Below are positions 28,000 to 37,817 of a stretch of 64,000 nt of DNA, in pieces. The translations under genes and the position numbers were made by a program. The stretch comes from Bagarius yarrelli (lineage: Eukaryota; Chordata; Actinopteri; Siluriformes; Sisoridae), in assembly GCA_005784505.1 (NCBI GenBank), contig VCAZ01000055.1:2508496-2572495 (forward strand). The letters are read 5' to 3'. The notes under the pieces are model-generated. The model saw only the letters and a program-made list of their open reading frames with translations, did not search any database and was not told the DNA's origin. Every line of letters begins with the position of its first letter. The stretch's first letter is position 1.

Positions 28000-28118
28000 A
28001 CGCCCACTGCACGGAGAGTGTACACGCACGCCCACTGCACGGAGAGTGTACACGTACGCCCACTGCACGGAGAGTGTACACGCACGCCGCACTGCACGGA
28101 CAGTGTACACACACACAG
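28000..28118. repeat. Right-end block, CACGGAGAG with ACGCACGCCC spacer
   Basis: The last four or five units carry a distinct spacer containing CGCACGCCCAC. They then stop abruptly at about 28118 in ordinary intron sequence, which marks the right edge of the array. Confidence 0.8.
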
Positions 28119-28591
28119 TGCACAGATTTCAGTATCAGCTCCCAGCAGGTGGCGCTAATTATGTAGCTTTAAATAGTTTGAACAGAACAGAAAAAACATG
28201 GTGTGAAAATTACTCAGAACTGAGAAAAATCGATGTTTATTGTAAACAATGTAATAGCATATACGGTACAACACATCAAGCACCTCAATGATGCAACGAT
28301 TAAAACAAGCTACATTGACTCAATACCATTTCCTACTGCTGGACTGACTGTCACTTGGCTGCAGCGACATGTTGACATGCTCATTTCCCATCACGAATCC
28401 AGTCAGTTGGTTTGTGTATTTGAACATGAAGCAGTTTGACTTAGGGACGTTTTGACCCCTCATGTTTCGGCCAAACGAGCAGTTCTGTTCATGCGATAAG
28501 TGGAACACACGATTTTTTTTTTTTTTTTTCCAATAAAGTTTTCACTGTGGCGTGAAAAAAAACCCCACACTTTCTTTGATAATTGATTTCA

Positions 28592-28757
28592 TTACATTTC
28601 TGACATTTGGCAGGTCCTCTTTACTGCGATTTATATCATTTTTATATCCCACTGAGAAGTTGAGGGTTAAGGACCTTGCAGACGGGCCCAGCAGTGGCAC
28701 TTAGGTAGTGCTGGGTATTGAACCCACCCATGTTTTGATCAACACAGTTCATCACTT
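28592..28757 (-). mobile_element. SINE, reverse orientation
   Basis: Contains TGACATTTGGCAGGTCC, GAGGGTTAAGGACC and GGGCCCAGCAGTGGC, the reverse of the type B family. Confidence 0.7.
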
Positions 28758-29056
28758 TTACCTTTCCGTAAGGTGTAAATAAAGAAAATGTCCTGTATGT
28801 ACTGACATATACTAACCCAGATTATGTATATATTTGTTTCCTGTGTAGAAACAGTAAATTGACAGGTGTATATCAATTGATGTGATGAGTGTGAGAAGAC
28901 CCCTCAGATCACAGAGCTGATCGCCCTCATTTACACAGAAAGCTGAAGAAGTTGTTTTTTCATCTCATAAAAAACAATTCTGGAGTTTTTTTATCAACTC
29001 AAATAAATGAAGGTGTGATTCATTTTGTGAACTTCATTGGATTCCCCTCCTCAATC

Positions 29057-29175
29057 ATTTAAAAGCATTTGGCAGATGCCCTTATCCACATGCCCTTGGT
29101 GGCTTGGTGGTGCTGGGAATTGAACTCTTTCTGGTATCAGTGCAACACCTTAACCACTGAGCTACCACTTCCTAT
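29057..29175 (-). mobile_element. SINE, reverse orientation
   Basis: Contains GCATTTGGCAGATGCCCTTA and GGTGGTGCTGGGAATTGAAC, then CACCTTAACCACTGAGC. The middle domain is deleted. Confidence 0.7.
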
Positions 29176-29216
29176 CAATCAGAGCTGCAGAAATCAAGAT
29201 CAACTCGGTCTTGGTC

Positions 29217-29395
29217 TCTCCGTCTTTCGGTCTCTGTCGCCTCCCTTTCTCTCTCTCACCCTTTCTCTCTCTCTGCCTCTGTGTCACCGTGTCTCTCTCT
29301 CTCTCTTTCTTCCCCCATCTCTCTTCTCCGTCTCCTAGTCTCTCTGTGTTTTTCGGTCTCCTTCTCTCTCTCTTTCTCTCCGTCTCTTAGTTACC
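29217..29395. repeat. (CT)n-rich pyrimidine tract
   Basis: Imperfect TCTC/CTCTGT run in enah intron 1. Confidence 0.85.
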
Positions 29396-29512
29396 GTGTT
29401 TGCTTTACATCTCTTCATTATAAAAAGAATTCAGGAGGACGGAATCGAACTGACTGTACAACAATAATCAACTCACATTTTAATAAACACTCTCCTTACA
29501 ATTGTTCTACAC

Positions 29513-29556
29513 TTTTGTGTGTGTGTGTATATGTGTGTGTATGTGTGTGTATGAGA
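29513..29556. repeat. (GT)n microsatellite
   Basis: GT repeats with two TAT interruptions. Confidence 0.85.
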
Positions 29557-32070
29557 AAGAGAATGATCTGAGGATTCAGGAAACAATGCAGTAAAGATGA
29601 GACCCCTTCAAATGAACAATCGGAGGCTCCCGCACTTTACAAACCATAGAGTGTGAGAAACACTGCTATTTTAAACAGACACACGCACGCACTGTGTCGC
29701 TAGAGCAGAAGGAGCCCCAGAAGCTCCAGGCCTGGTAAGGTGGCAAATGGAGCCCGAAATAACTCTGACTGCCGCTGTGATTTATCCTGAACTGCCAGCT
29801 CCCTTTTTAGAGTAAAGAGACTTCACACACCAGAATACACACCTGTACTACTGACTCCAAAACAGTTCATCAGCCAACACACACACACACACAGAGCATG
29901 GGCAGGTGTTTAACACCATCTTATAAGAATAAGAGGGCTCTCTGGTGAGTGTTTGAAGGCCTTTTTTTTTTTTTTTACTTTAAACAGAAAGATGATTCTG
30001 ATCCTGAGCCCTGACATACGCTGAGACCTGCACTGGTAAGTCATAAGTCTTCCTGCTAGTTTCCTGCTCTCTCCTCTGCTCTTTTTATAAGCTGAGGAAT
30101 TACAGCCATCACCTTGGCAACAATGCGCATGTGGGCGGGTTTAGTGTGTGTGTGTGTGGGGGGGGGGCTTCTCTGGAATAGCGAGCGAAAGCTCAAGAGT
30201 GAGAAATTCATCGTTTATCCTCATTTCAGACGTGTCCACAGGTCAGCACACAAGGATAAGAACACACATACACACACACTAAAAGCAACAGTTTCATCGG
30301 AGTTGTTTAAGCAGCGTTTAATAAATTTAAAATAAAAAGATACAATATAATGTTTATAATGTTTACCTGGACATCACAAAGTACACAATTACACTCATAC
30401 AACAAACACTGTGTGTGTGTGTGTGTGTGTGTAACACGTACATCTTACTGTTTGAGTCAAAACAGTCTGTTACATAATGTGCATTTAACGTTCGAGTGTG
30501 TGTGTATACGTGTGCGTGTGCGTGTTCTCAACCTTAGACAGTGAAAGAAATTCACATTCAATACAAAGTTCATCAAACTGAATAGGAAGATATTCTAAAT
30601 CTAAAAAAACCCCAAAGAGACAGAGATGTTCTGAGATGAGAGATCTGTACTACAGCTCACAGAAAAACTTGATATTTTTTCATATGGTGAGGCTGAACTT
30701 GGAATTTGAATTGTAAACGTGCGATCATGTAGAGACAGAAATAATGTGCCATGGTGTAAATAAGAAACGAGGCTGTTTGATAACAGAACATTATATTAAA
30801 TGCTCTCTATCTCTAATTTAACAGAAGGGAAAACACTGACCAGAATTAATAAATGTTTTGTCACTGCAGGTCAGTTCATCGAATGAAATATAATAAATAT
30901 GTTGCTTTATTGTTAAGTGTAATTTTAACAGTCAAATGGACATGAAAAGAAAAGTTGAGTTTAAGTAAAAGTTTATTCATGCAAGTATAAATTTTACAAG
31001 CCTGTCTGATTGGTGTCGTGACAATGACATACAAATGATGTTTGACACAGATGGGTGATGTCACTTGACGCACACTTCAAGGAAAGCCTTAGGGTGTAAT
31101 GTGGGTATTGGGACAAGACCATTATATACCTTTCGCTCTGTCAGCTGCTTCATAGTAGCGGCAGTCAGCAGCAGTAAAACTCAGTAAAATGATTGTATTG
31201 TCCCGTTTTTAATATAACACACACACACACGTACTTTTTCATGGCACATTCCTATTAGCTATAACAGACAAAACAAAACAAAAACAAAAGAGACTCCAGG
31301 AGAAAACTGTAGAACTGCATTCCAAATACATTCTCAAGCTGCTGGATATTTTCACGTTATTGGTTACTCAAATGATGTGATAGTAAAAGTCTCTCAATTA
31401 CACAATTAGTTTCCCTGACTGATAAAAACAGACAGATCAAATGCAGCCCGTTTCCTCAGTGAGCTCAGCATTTACTTTAGGACGAGTGTGTCCAAATTCA
31501 CTGTTGTGGTCACACCCTATACATAGAAAAAAAAACACCAATGCACAAAACTGCTTATATAAAAAAATATCTTTGATGCTGGCCTGTATTTCATGACTCT
31601 GTTACAATGCATTCAATAATTCTACACGTCTGCCACAATAAACACAGTTCCAGTGTGTGTTACTACAGTAAATCCAGTGTGAATTGAAAAATGTAAATTG
31701 AGAAACAAAGTTTCTCATGTTTGTGTGTTGTTGAGAATGAAACTTGCAGCATCTGTTCTGAAATCGCACTGCGTCACGCTGGTCCGCTATTGGTGCGCTT
31801 AGAAATTTTCATTCATAAATAATTTTATAAATTATAAAATTATTGTCACTTACATCTTACTGCTACATCCTGGCCTATAATTTTGTTCCGTCACTTGTGG
31901 TAAAATTGAGAAACTGCAAATGTATACATTTTGTTTGGTGGGACACAAATTCTACATTTCAATAGACAAACTGCAAACTGGTCTGATGAAATTCAGCCAC
32001 AGGCAGGATTTGGACGGCGAGTCGAACTTTGGAAACCAAACACAAAGACACACATGGACTCTCACTGACG
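29557..32070. other. enah intron 1, mostly featureless stretch
   Basis: Apart from the (GT)n run at 30411-30432 and short CA runs nothing was recognised on either strand. Confidence 0.55.
30411..30432. repeat. (GT)n microsatellite
   Basis: Eleven uninterrupted GT units. Confidence 0.9.
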
Positions 32071-32101
32071 GACACAGACAGACAGACAGACAGACACACA
32101 C
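32071..32101. repeat. (GACA)n microsatellite
   Basis: Short GACA run followed by CACACA, about 230 bp before the best-preserved SINE. Confidence 0.85.
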
Positions 32102-32332
32102 AAGCATGGATACCTATAATAGAGCTGTGTGTGTGAGGTTTTCAGCGTAATTATTTGACATTGTTATCACAGACTTCCTGTGAGCTCAATCAGAGCAGTT
32201 ATTCTCCTCCAAGTTCTCAGAGACCGCTGTGTGTAAAAACCTCAGGAGATCAGCAACCTTTAAAACACACATCTTTCACCATTAAACCAACACACAACTA
32301 TTAACGTCACCCAGAACAGACATGTTGGGAAG

Positions 32333-32510
32333 TGTTAGCACAGTGGTTAAGGTGTTGGACTGCTACTAGAAAGATCAGGGTTCGATTTTTAGCACCACCT
32401 GGGCCCCTATATAATGCCCTTAACCCTCAATTGCTCAGTTGTATAAAAGAGATAAATGTTAGTTGCTCTGGATAAGGATGTCTGCCAAATGCTGTAAATG
32501 TAAATGTATA
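32333..32510 (+). mobile_element. Best-preserved type B SINE
   Basis: Shows the tRNA-like head (CAGTGGTTAAGGTGTTGGAC, B box GGTTCGATTT), the middle TAACCCTCAATTGCTCAG, and the tail CTCTGGATAAGGATGTCTGC ending in repeated AATGTA. Confidence 0.8.
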
Positions 32511-32820
32511 TCAATCTGATGCTGGATTTGAACATTAACTGGTGGCCTCCAGTTGCAGGTGTTCCTATAAAAATGGCCCATGTGTACAGAGCTGGATAGA
32601 GTATGGATGGCAGTGTGTTTCCTGGTCCATATCTGATGCCTGAAATTCCCCAGTAAACACATGTTTCATGTTAAGGGGGGAAATCGCTGTAAACTGAACC
32701 AGAGGCTCATCATCACTGCTACAACACAACCATCAACGCTGCTGGTGCTGCTCTTTAGTCCTCACGACATACAGAAGAGAGAGATTCTCCCCTAAATCAA
32801 TTTTCAGCATCTAAGCAGAA

Positions 32821-33230
32821 CAAACCAACAGATCACGAACACCTCGAACACGTCCACAGCTGAAACAGCCGACAACCACAGAGACCCCACGCCAACGCAC
32901 GGTACATACCGGTGAACTTCCATTTTTGAAGACACGGTGCATCGTTTGTGCAGGATTAAGCCTTGCAGCTTGCAGTAAGTCGGAGGCTGGAGCTGCATGA
33001 CTTTAACCCCCCCGGAAGCCCTGACGCTGCTGATCCGGTCCTGATTACACTCGCCTATTCTTGGCTTTCGCCTGCTCAGGACACATCACTGATTCATTAT
33101 TTAGAGACAGACGCGAGTCAATGGTGCTTCTCCATGCCGCTCGCGCACACGCTTCCATGTTTCTCTGTGTCAGACGGTAACCTGGCAACAGGCATTCGAG
33201 CTCTCGCGGTTGTTAGGGATGATCACGGGT
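32821..33230 (-). promoter_or_regulatory. Candidate alternative enah promoter in intron 1, with X-box
   Basis: I count 27 CpGs in this 410-bp patch inside an otherwise CpG-poor intron. It has a full RFX-type X-box, GTAACC-T-GGCAAC, at 33177-33189. Downstream on the minus strand a short open frame ends in ATG GAA GTT CAC CG and the donor GTATGT (32910/32909). The leftover two bases match the phase required by enah exon 2, so splicing would give MEVHR joined to EQSICQ. An in-frame upstream ATG at 32998 could extend it. RFX sites are typical of promoters active in ciliated cells (known). Promoter use is inference. It could instead be an enhancer, or the start of a noncoding RNA. Confidence 0.45.
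32910..32998 (-). other. Candidate alternative first coding exon of enah
   Basis: Open minus-strand frame from an ATG at 32998 (or a second ATG at 32923) to a donor GTATGT at 32909. From the first ATG it would encode about 29 residues beginning MQLQPPTYCK and ending KMEVH, plus two bases CG that exon 2 completes to Arg. Phase agrees with the normal exon 1, so an intact EVH1 domain would follow. No family match is recognised for the short leader. Support is limited to phase, donor and the CpG-rich, X-box-bearing context. Confidence 0.3.
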
Positions 33231-33754
33231 TTTTTTTGGGGGGGGGACTTAGAATGGGGGTTTTTAGAATGGCTGAGCAAAGTGAGCAATGTTTAAATTT
33301 TTTTTTTTTTTTTAAATGTACTTATTTAAAAATGCTTTTTAGCTCTTTCTGTTTCTAGCTCCTTCACCTCAACAAGCCCCCCCCCTCCTGCAGTAAATCA
33401 GCTGCTTCCAGCCATGCTGTTTCTGAGTCTTCGTGAACACCAGAAGACATGAGTGAGAGCTCAAATTTAGTGATGGACATTTGATTACATTTCTTACATC
33501 GCAATTGTTAACTTTTCCAGTTATTCAATTTAACATTACTTTTTTGTCTATTATTTTCTGGCTGTAAAAAATAAAAAAAATAAGGGTTTTTTTTCCTCAA
33601 GAAAATCTTTCTCTTATGTTTTTGCGAATTAAAATGACAATTTCCAAAAAATAATAAATTATGTGCTGCAGGTTTAAATTTTTTTTGTTGCAATAAAATT
33701 GCAGGATTAAGTGTAATTGCAGCAGTAAACTGCTTTCAGCTAATCTAAGTTTAA

Positions 33755-35110
33755 GTTCGAGAAGCCTTATTGTCATTTCAACCATATGTAGCAGACACAG
33801 TACACAGTGAAATGAAACGTTTCTCCAGGAGCCCATGGTGCCACACAAAACAACAAACAAAGAGCTAATGAACAGAACAACACAGAGCTAAAGACTAAGA
33901 ATAAATTGTCTCCGCAACATAAAGTGCATGTGTGCAACCTGGTGCAAACAGTGAAAGACAGACAGTGCAATAAACAATACAAACATACAGACAATACAGA
34001 ATAAAACATAACGCTGTACAGTACATTTAATCAGCACCATAAGAGATTATAGAAATATGCAGGTAAGAGAGGCATGTTCAAGTAAACAAATGGCAGGATT
34101 TTTGTGGATCAGGATTCAGCATTTAATGACCGTGCCTAATAAAAATGTATTTTTGTGTTTCCATGTTGCTGTAAACATCTATCTGTGTTAAGTGTGCTTG
34201 TGTGTTTGTGTAAGTTGAGGTAGTTTGGTTCAGTGTGTTGAGAAGCCTGATGGCTTGAGGAAAGAAACTGTTACACATTCCGGGTTGTGAGCGCCCGGGT
34301 GTGTGAGAGGGGTGTGGGGGGTCCTCCACACTGGCCTTGGCTTTGCGGATACAGCATGTGGTGTATATCTATTATAGAGGGGAGAGAGACTCAAATGATC
34401 TTCTAAGGGTTTTACGACCCGAAACGGGTCATTGCTACACAGTCATGAGTCAGCAGTGTGAACAGCAGTGGGCTGAGCACACAGCCTTGTGGGGCCCCAG
34501 TGCTCAGTGTGGTGTGCTGGAGATGCTGCTTCCAATTCCGACTGACTGAGGTCTTCCTGTTAGGAAGTCCAGAATCCAGTTGCAGATAGAAGTGTTTAAG
34601 CCCAGCAGGCTCAGATCGAGGGATGATGGTGTTAAATGCTGAAGTGAAGTCTTTAAACAGCATTAGTATGCATGTGTCTTTATTGTTCACATGCGTGAGG
34701 GCGAAATAGAGGGTTGTAGCAATAGTATTGTCCATGGAACGGTTCGGACAATATACAAACTGTAGTGGGTCCAGTGTGGAAGGCAGCAAGGTCTTAATGT
34801 GCCTTATGACAAGCCTTTCATCACGATGGGTGTGAGTGCACGTTTCATTCTACCTCATCTACAGTATGTGGGAATGACAGCGGTGCCCAGGAAAGTGTTG
34901 ATGTCAGTGAAAACATTTGAGATTTGCATGGTTGAAACCTCCGGCGATGACAAACAGTCCATCGGGGTGTGCATTCTGCAGATCGCCAATAGTCCCATAG
35001 GAGTACATAAAGCGCCTCCTTAGCATTAACGCTGGGTGGAATTTACACTCCGACAATACACGGACATGAATGTCTCTAGTGTCCATGTGCCACTCTTGGT
35101 TAGGCTAAGA
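33755..35110 (-). mobile_element. L2-like LINE fragment with internal deletion
   Basis: On the minus strand 34412-34789 encodes reverse-transcriptase text (LDPLQFVYCPNRSMDNTIAT, TGAPQGCVLSPLLFTLLTHD). 34904-35086 resembles the endonuclease core (HPDGLFVIAGGFNHANLK, normally GDFNH). 34123-34329 is the 3' coding end (MEDPPHPSHTPGRS). The terminal UTR extends to about 33755. Endonuclease and RT are much closer than in a full element, so a large segment is deleted. It belongs to the same kind of LINE as the copy at 51.6-53.2 kb. Confidence 0.8.
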
Positions 35111-37740
35111 ACATAGCACTTATTTGGATCCAGAGTGGCTGTTGCGTGCTACTAGATAACACACCATTGCCCCACCATTAACTGACCTGCACATTAACCC
35201 AGAGTTCTCCTTTCCACAGAGTTCTCATTGCCCAAAGTTCTCCTTTTCTCCCTGAAAACCAGCTGCAACTACAGGGGATCAGTGTGTAGGCAGGTCAGAG
35301 GGCGTGCAAGAGTGTGTAAGAGTGTGTGGGAGGTTTGCAGCTGAAAGTGAGCAGCACACATGGAACAGTGAAGGATGGTGGCAGTTCCTCTGCTCTAGGT
35401 TTCCAGCCTCAGTAAGTGCTAAACTGGCACAGCTTTACCTCAGTGATGCAGGATGACCCATAGCAAATCTATAGTAGTACTAATAATACACAGCAGGAGT
35501 TTTTTGATTTTTTAACATGTTAGCATCAATCGCTAGTTACATGGCAGACAAATAGCAACATATTTATTCATAGTTTTTCATAAAAAAACAGGAATATACA
35601 ATGTTTTAAAACCTGCCATCGAACAATTCTGCCATAGTTTAAATTAGTATTATTACATGATGCAATGTCATTCTACTGCACCGTAATTTACTTTATACAA
35701 TAAACAGAATGCAATGATACAAAAAGATAACAACCGTTAGAACCGAGTAAACAGCAAAGTACAGCAAACAGAAATCAAATGTCCCCACGTGACCAACCTC
35801 GAGGTTGTAGTGCACAGAACATGAACCTTAAATTTATAACACCTGCAAAGAGTTATTATTGTGTAAAAACAACATGACAGAAGCATGCTGTAGGCTTTAT
35901 TTGAATTTGTAACGTCTCTTATAAGCTCAAACAGAGACACAAAAACAGGAAAGTACTTATTTATGGCGTCTGCCCGAAATCTCATGGCTCCAGATTATAA
36001 CATAAGAGAAATTCTGTATGTGAGGCAAGACATATGACTAAATCGCTTAAGTGATCGCTTCACTGTATTAGTCAGTGGAGGAGTTGAACGTTCAGTAAGA
36101 ACGTTCACTGTGCGGTCGTACCAGTTAAAATAAATGAGCAAGTAGAGCAGCAAATCAGAATCTAACTTTGCATTTTCCCTCAAATGTCTCATCAATCGTT
36201 TAAATAAATATGTAAAATAAATGCTTAGAGACGTTCGAGCTAAATAAATGAGTGCAGGACAAATTAATGTGTAGCACAAATACTTTATAGATGCTGGAGA
36301 ATTTGTTAAATTCATATTTTGAAAGGACTGTAATAAGTAGAACACGTGGCATGAGCATGTGAAAGGTTTACGGGCTGAACCAAGTTCATCAAATGACGGT
36401 GCGAGCACAAAATGTCAATCTGGAAAAATCAAAAACCACCAGAATAAAAAAGCTCCAACTCTATAAAATAAGATAGTGAGTTTGAAATACTTTATATCTA
36501 CATTACTTTATATTACATTATCTATTCACCTTAATAATGAGATTAATATCCTTACAGTAACGTTAACCTCCACTTCCTCAGGGCTTTAGGGTCCTGAGTG
36601 TCTTACATTAGCATACTAACATACAGAGCATCAGAGTCTCTGGCTGTGGTAATAAAGAGCTAAAACAAATGCGTTTGTATTTCGAGAGATATTTATAGTG
36701 CTTCGTTAACCCGAGAGCGGCAGCATCGTAACGTCATGTAAAACCCACTGCTGTCACTTTGTTTAACTGTAGCATCTTAAACTTTATATTTTCTAGAAAT
36801 TGTTTTTTTATGCAGTGATTTCTGAAATGTTCTGGCAATTCCTTATATAAAAAGGCACCCCGTTTGCGTCATCATGAAAACGTCGAGCTCATTAACACAT
36901 TTGCAAGGTGTTACTGTACCATTTCTTATTCCTGGATTGCAAAATATTGGTGTATAAACTGATCACCTGTATGCACTTGAGTTTGGCTTTGAAAAACAAT
37001 TTAAATAACTGAAGTAATTTCAGTCAAGAAAAAAAGAAAGTGCAAAGTTTTTAAACTCACATTTAACTCTCTCAACTAAAAATTACTTATAAGGAAAATA
37101 TAATCGTATAAATAAGCACAGAATTAATGAGTATAATCACATGAAAAGACAATCATGTCTTTATGTAAACATTTTAATTAAAAAAAAAATCTTTCACATT
37201 TTCTATTAAACCGGATTAAATTGCTTCAGTTCCCCTGCTAATTTTCTATACAGCATATTTACTACTGATCTGGTGGATCAGATCAGTTTTATCTGTACTA
37301 GACCAACTACTAACCATAAAAAGACAATGATTATTAACAATGACAATTTTTTTTCTTGTTGTGTAGTTGTTTAATCTCATGTAAGGGACTACAATAACAC
37401 AGTTTAACCAGTGTGGCGCTGTAGTGCAAGACTTATTTTTTAACTTAGTTAAAAAATACAAGCTTATTTTTAAACTTTACTTTGTATATCAGTTACAATA
37501 GGCATAATTCTATAATTTACCCAACTGCAAAAAAATAAATTATTGCATATGAATTGATTAATTATTAGAATACTCTCTATTAATTGACTATAAAAATAAT
37601 TCAAGTTTAAATTTTGCTTCATCTGCCATTTTTTAAGCTGAAAGGCTTAAGTAAATATAACATCACTTTCATTAGGGCGCAAAGTGATAGTTAGCATGGA
37701 TGCTCTGGTTTTGTTTTGTTTTTTTGTTGAATTATTTAAA
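35111..37740. other. enah intron 1, featureless stretch
   Basis: AT-rich. A 137-codon minus-strand open frame at 35995-36408 has no family resemblance or splice support and is taken as chance. Confidence 0.55.
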
Positions 37741-37761
37741 GAGAGAGAGAGAGAGAGAGAG

Positions 37762-37801
<40 letters not shown>

Positions 37802-37817
37802 AGAGAGAGAGAGAGAG
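37741..37817. repeat. (GA)n microsatellite
   Basis: GA run with two AAAAAG interruptions. Confidence 0.9.

Larger units (their letters stand above)
13723..28118. repeat. 14.4-kb minisatellite in enah intron 1, AC-rich unit of about 24-45 bp
   Basis: Hundreds of tandem copies (very roughly 400) of a core resembling CTGCACCGAGAGTGTAC followed by a variable (AC)n run. Each core carries the palindrome GTGTACAC or its GC variants. The base after TGCAC takes three states (C, G or A before GAGAG) and these states are grouped in blocks. The end blocks add CG steps in the spacer (CGCACGCAC). The array starts in a degenerate unit near 13723 and ends near 28118 with no flanking duplication seen. The consensus has no stop codon in any of the six frames, which produces long false open frames in all of them. 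It is not telomeric, not CRISPR (no unique spacers) and not related to the neighbouring transposons. Confidence 0.97.

Noticed and set aside
13723..28118. CRISPR-like arrangement of repeats and spacers
   Set aside because: The spacers are only (AC)n runs, the genome is vertebrate, and no cas genes occur.
13723..28118. Telomeric or known centromeric satellite
   Set aside because: No TTAGGG units; sequence lies in the middle of a gene intron; no known centromere repeat recognised.
35995..36408. 137-codon minus-strand open frame in enah intron 1
   Set aside because: No recognisable domain, AT-driven composition, no splice signals or conserved context.
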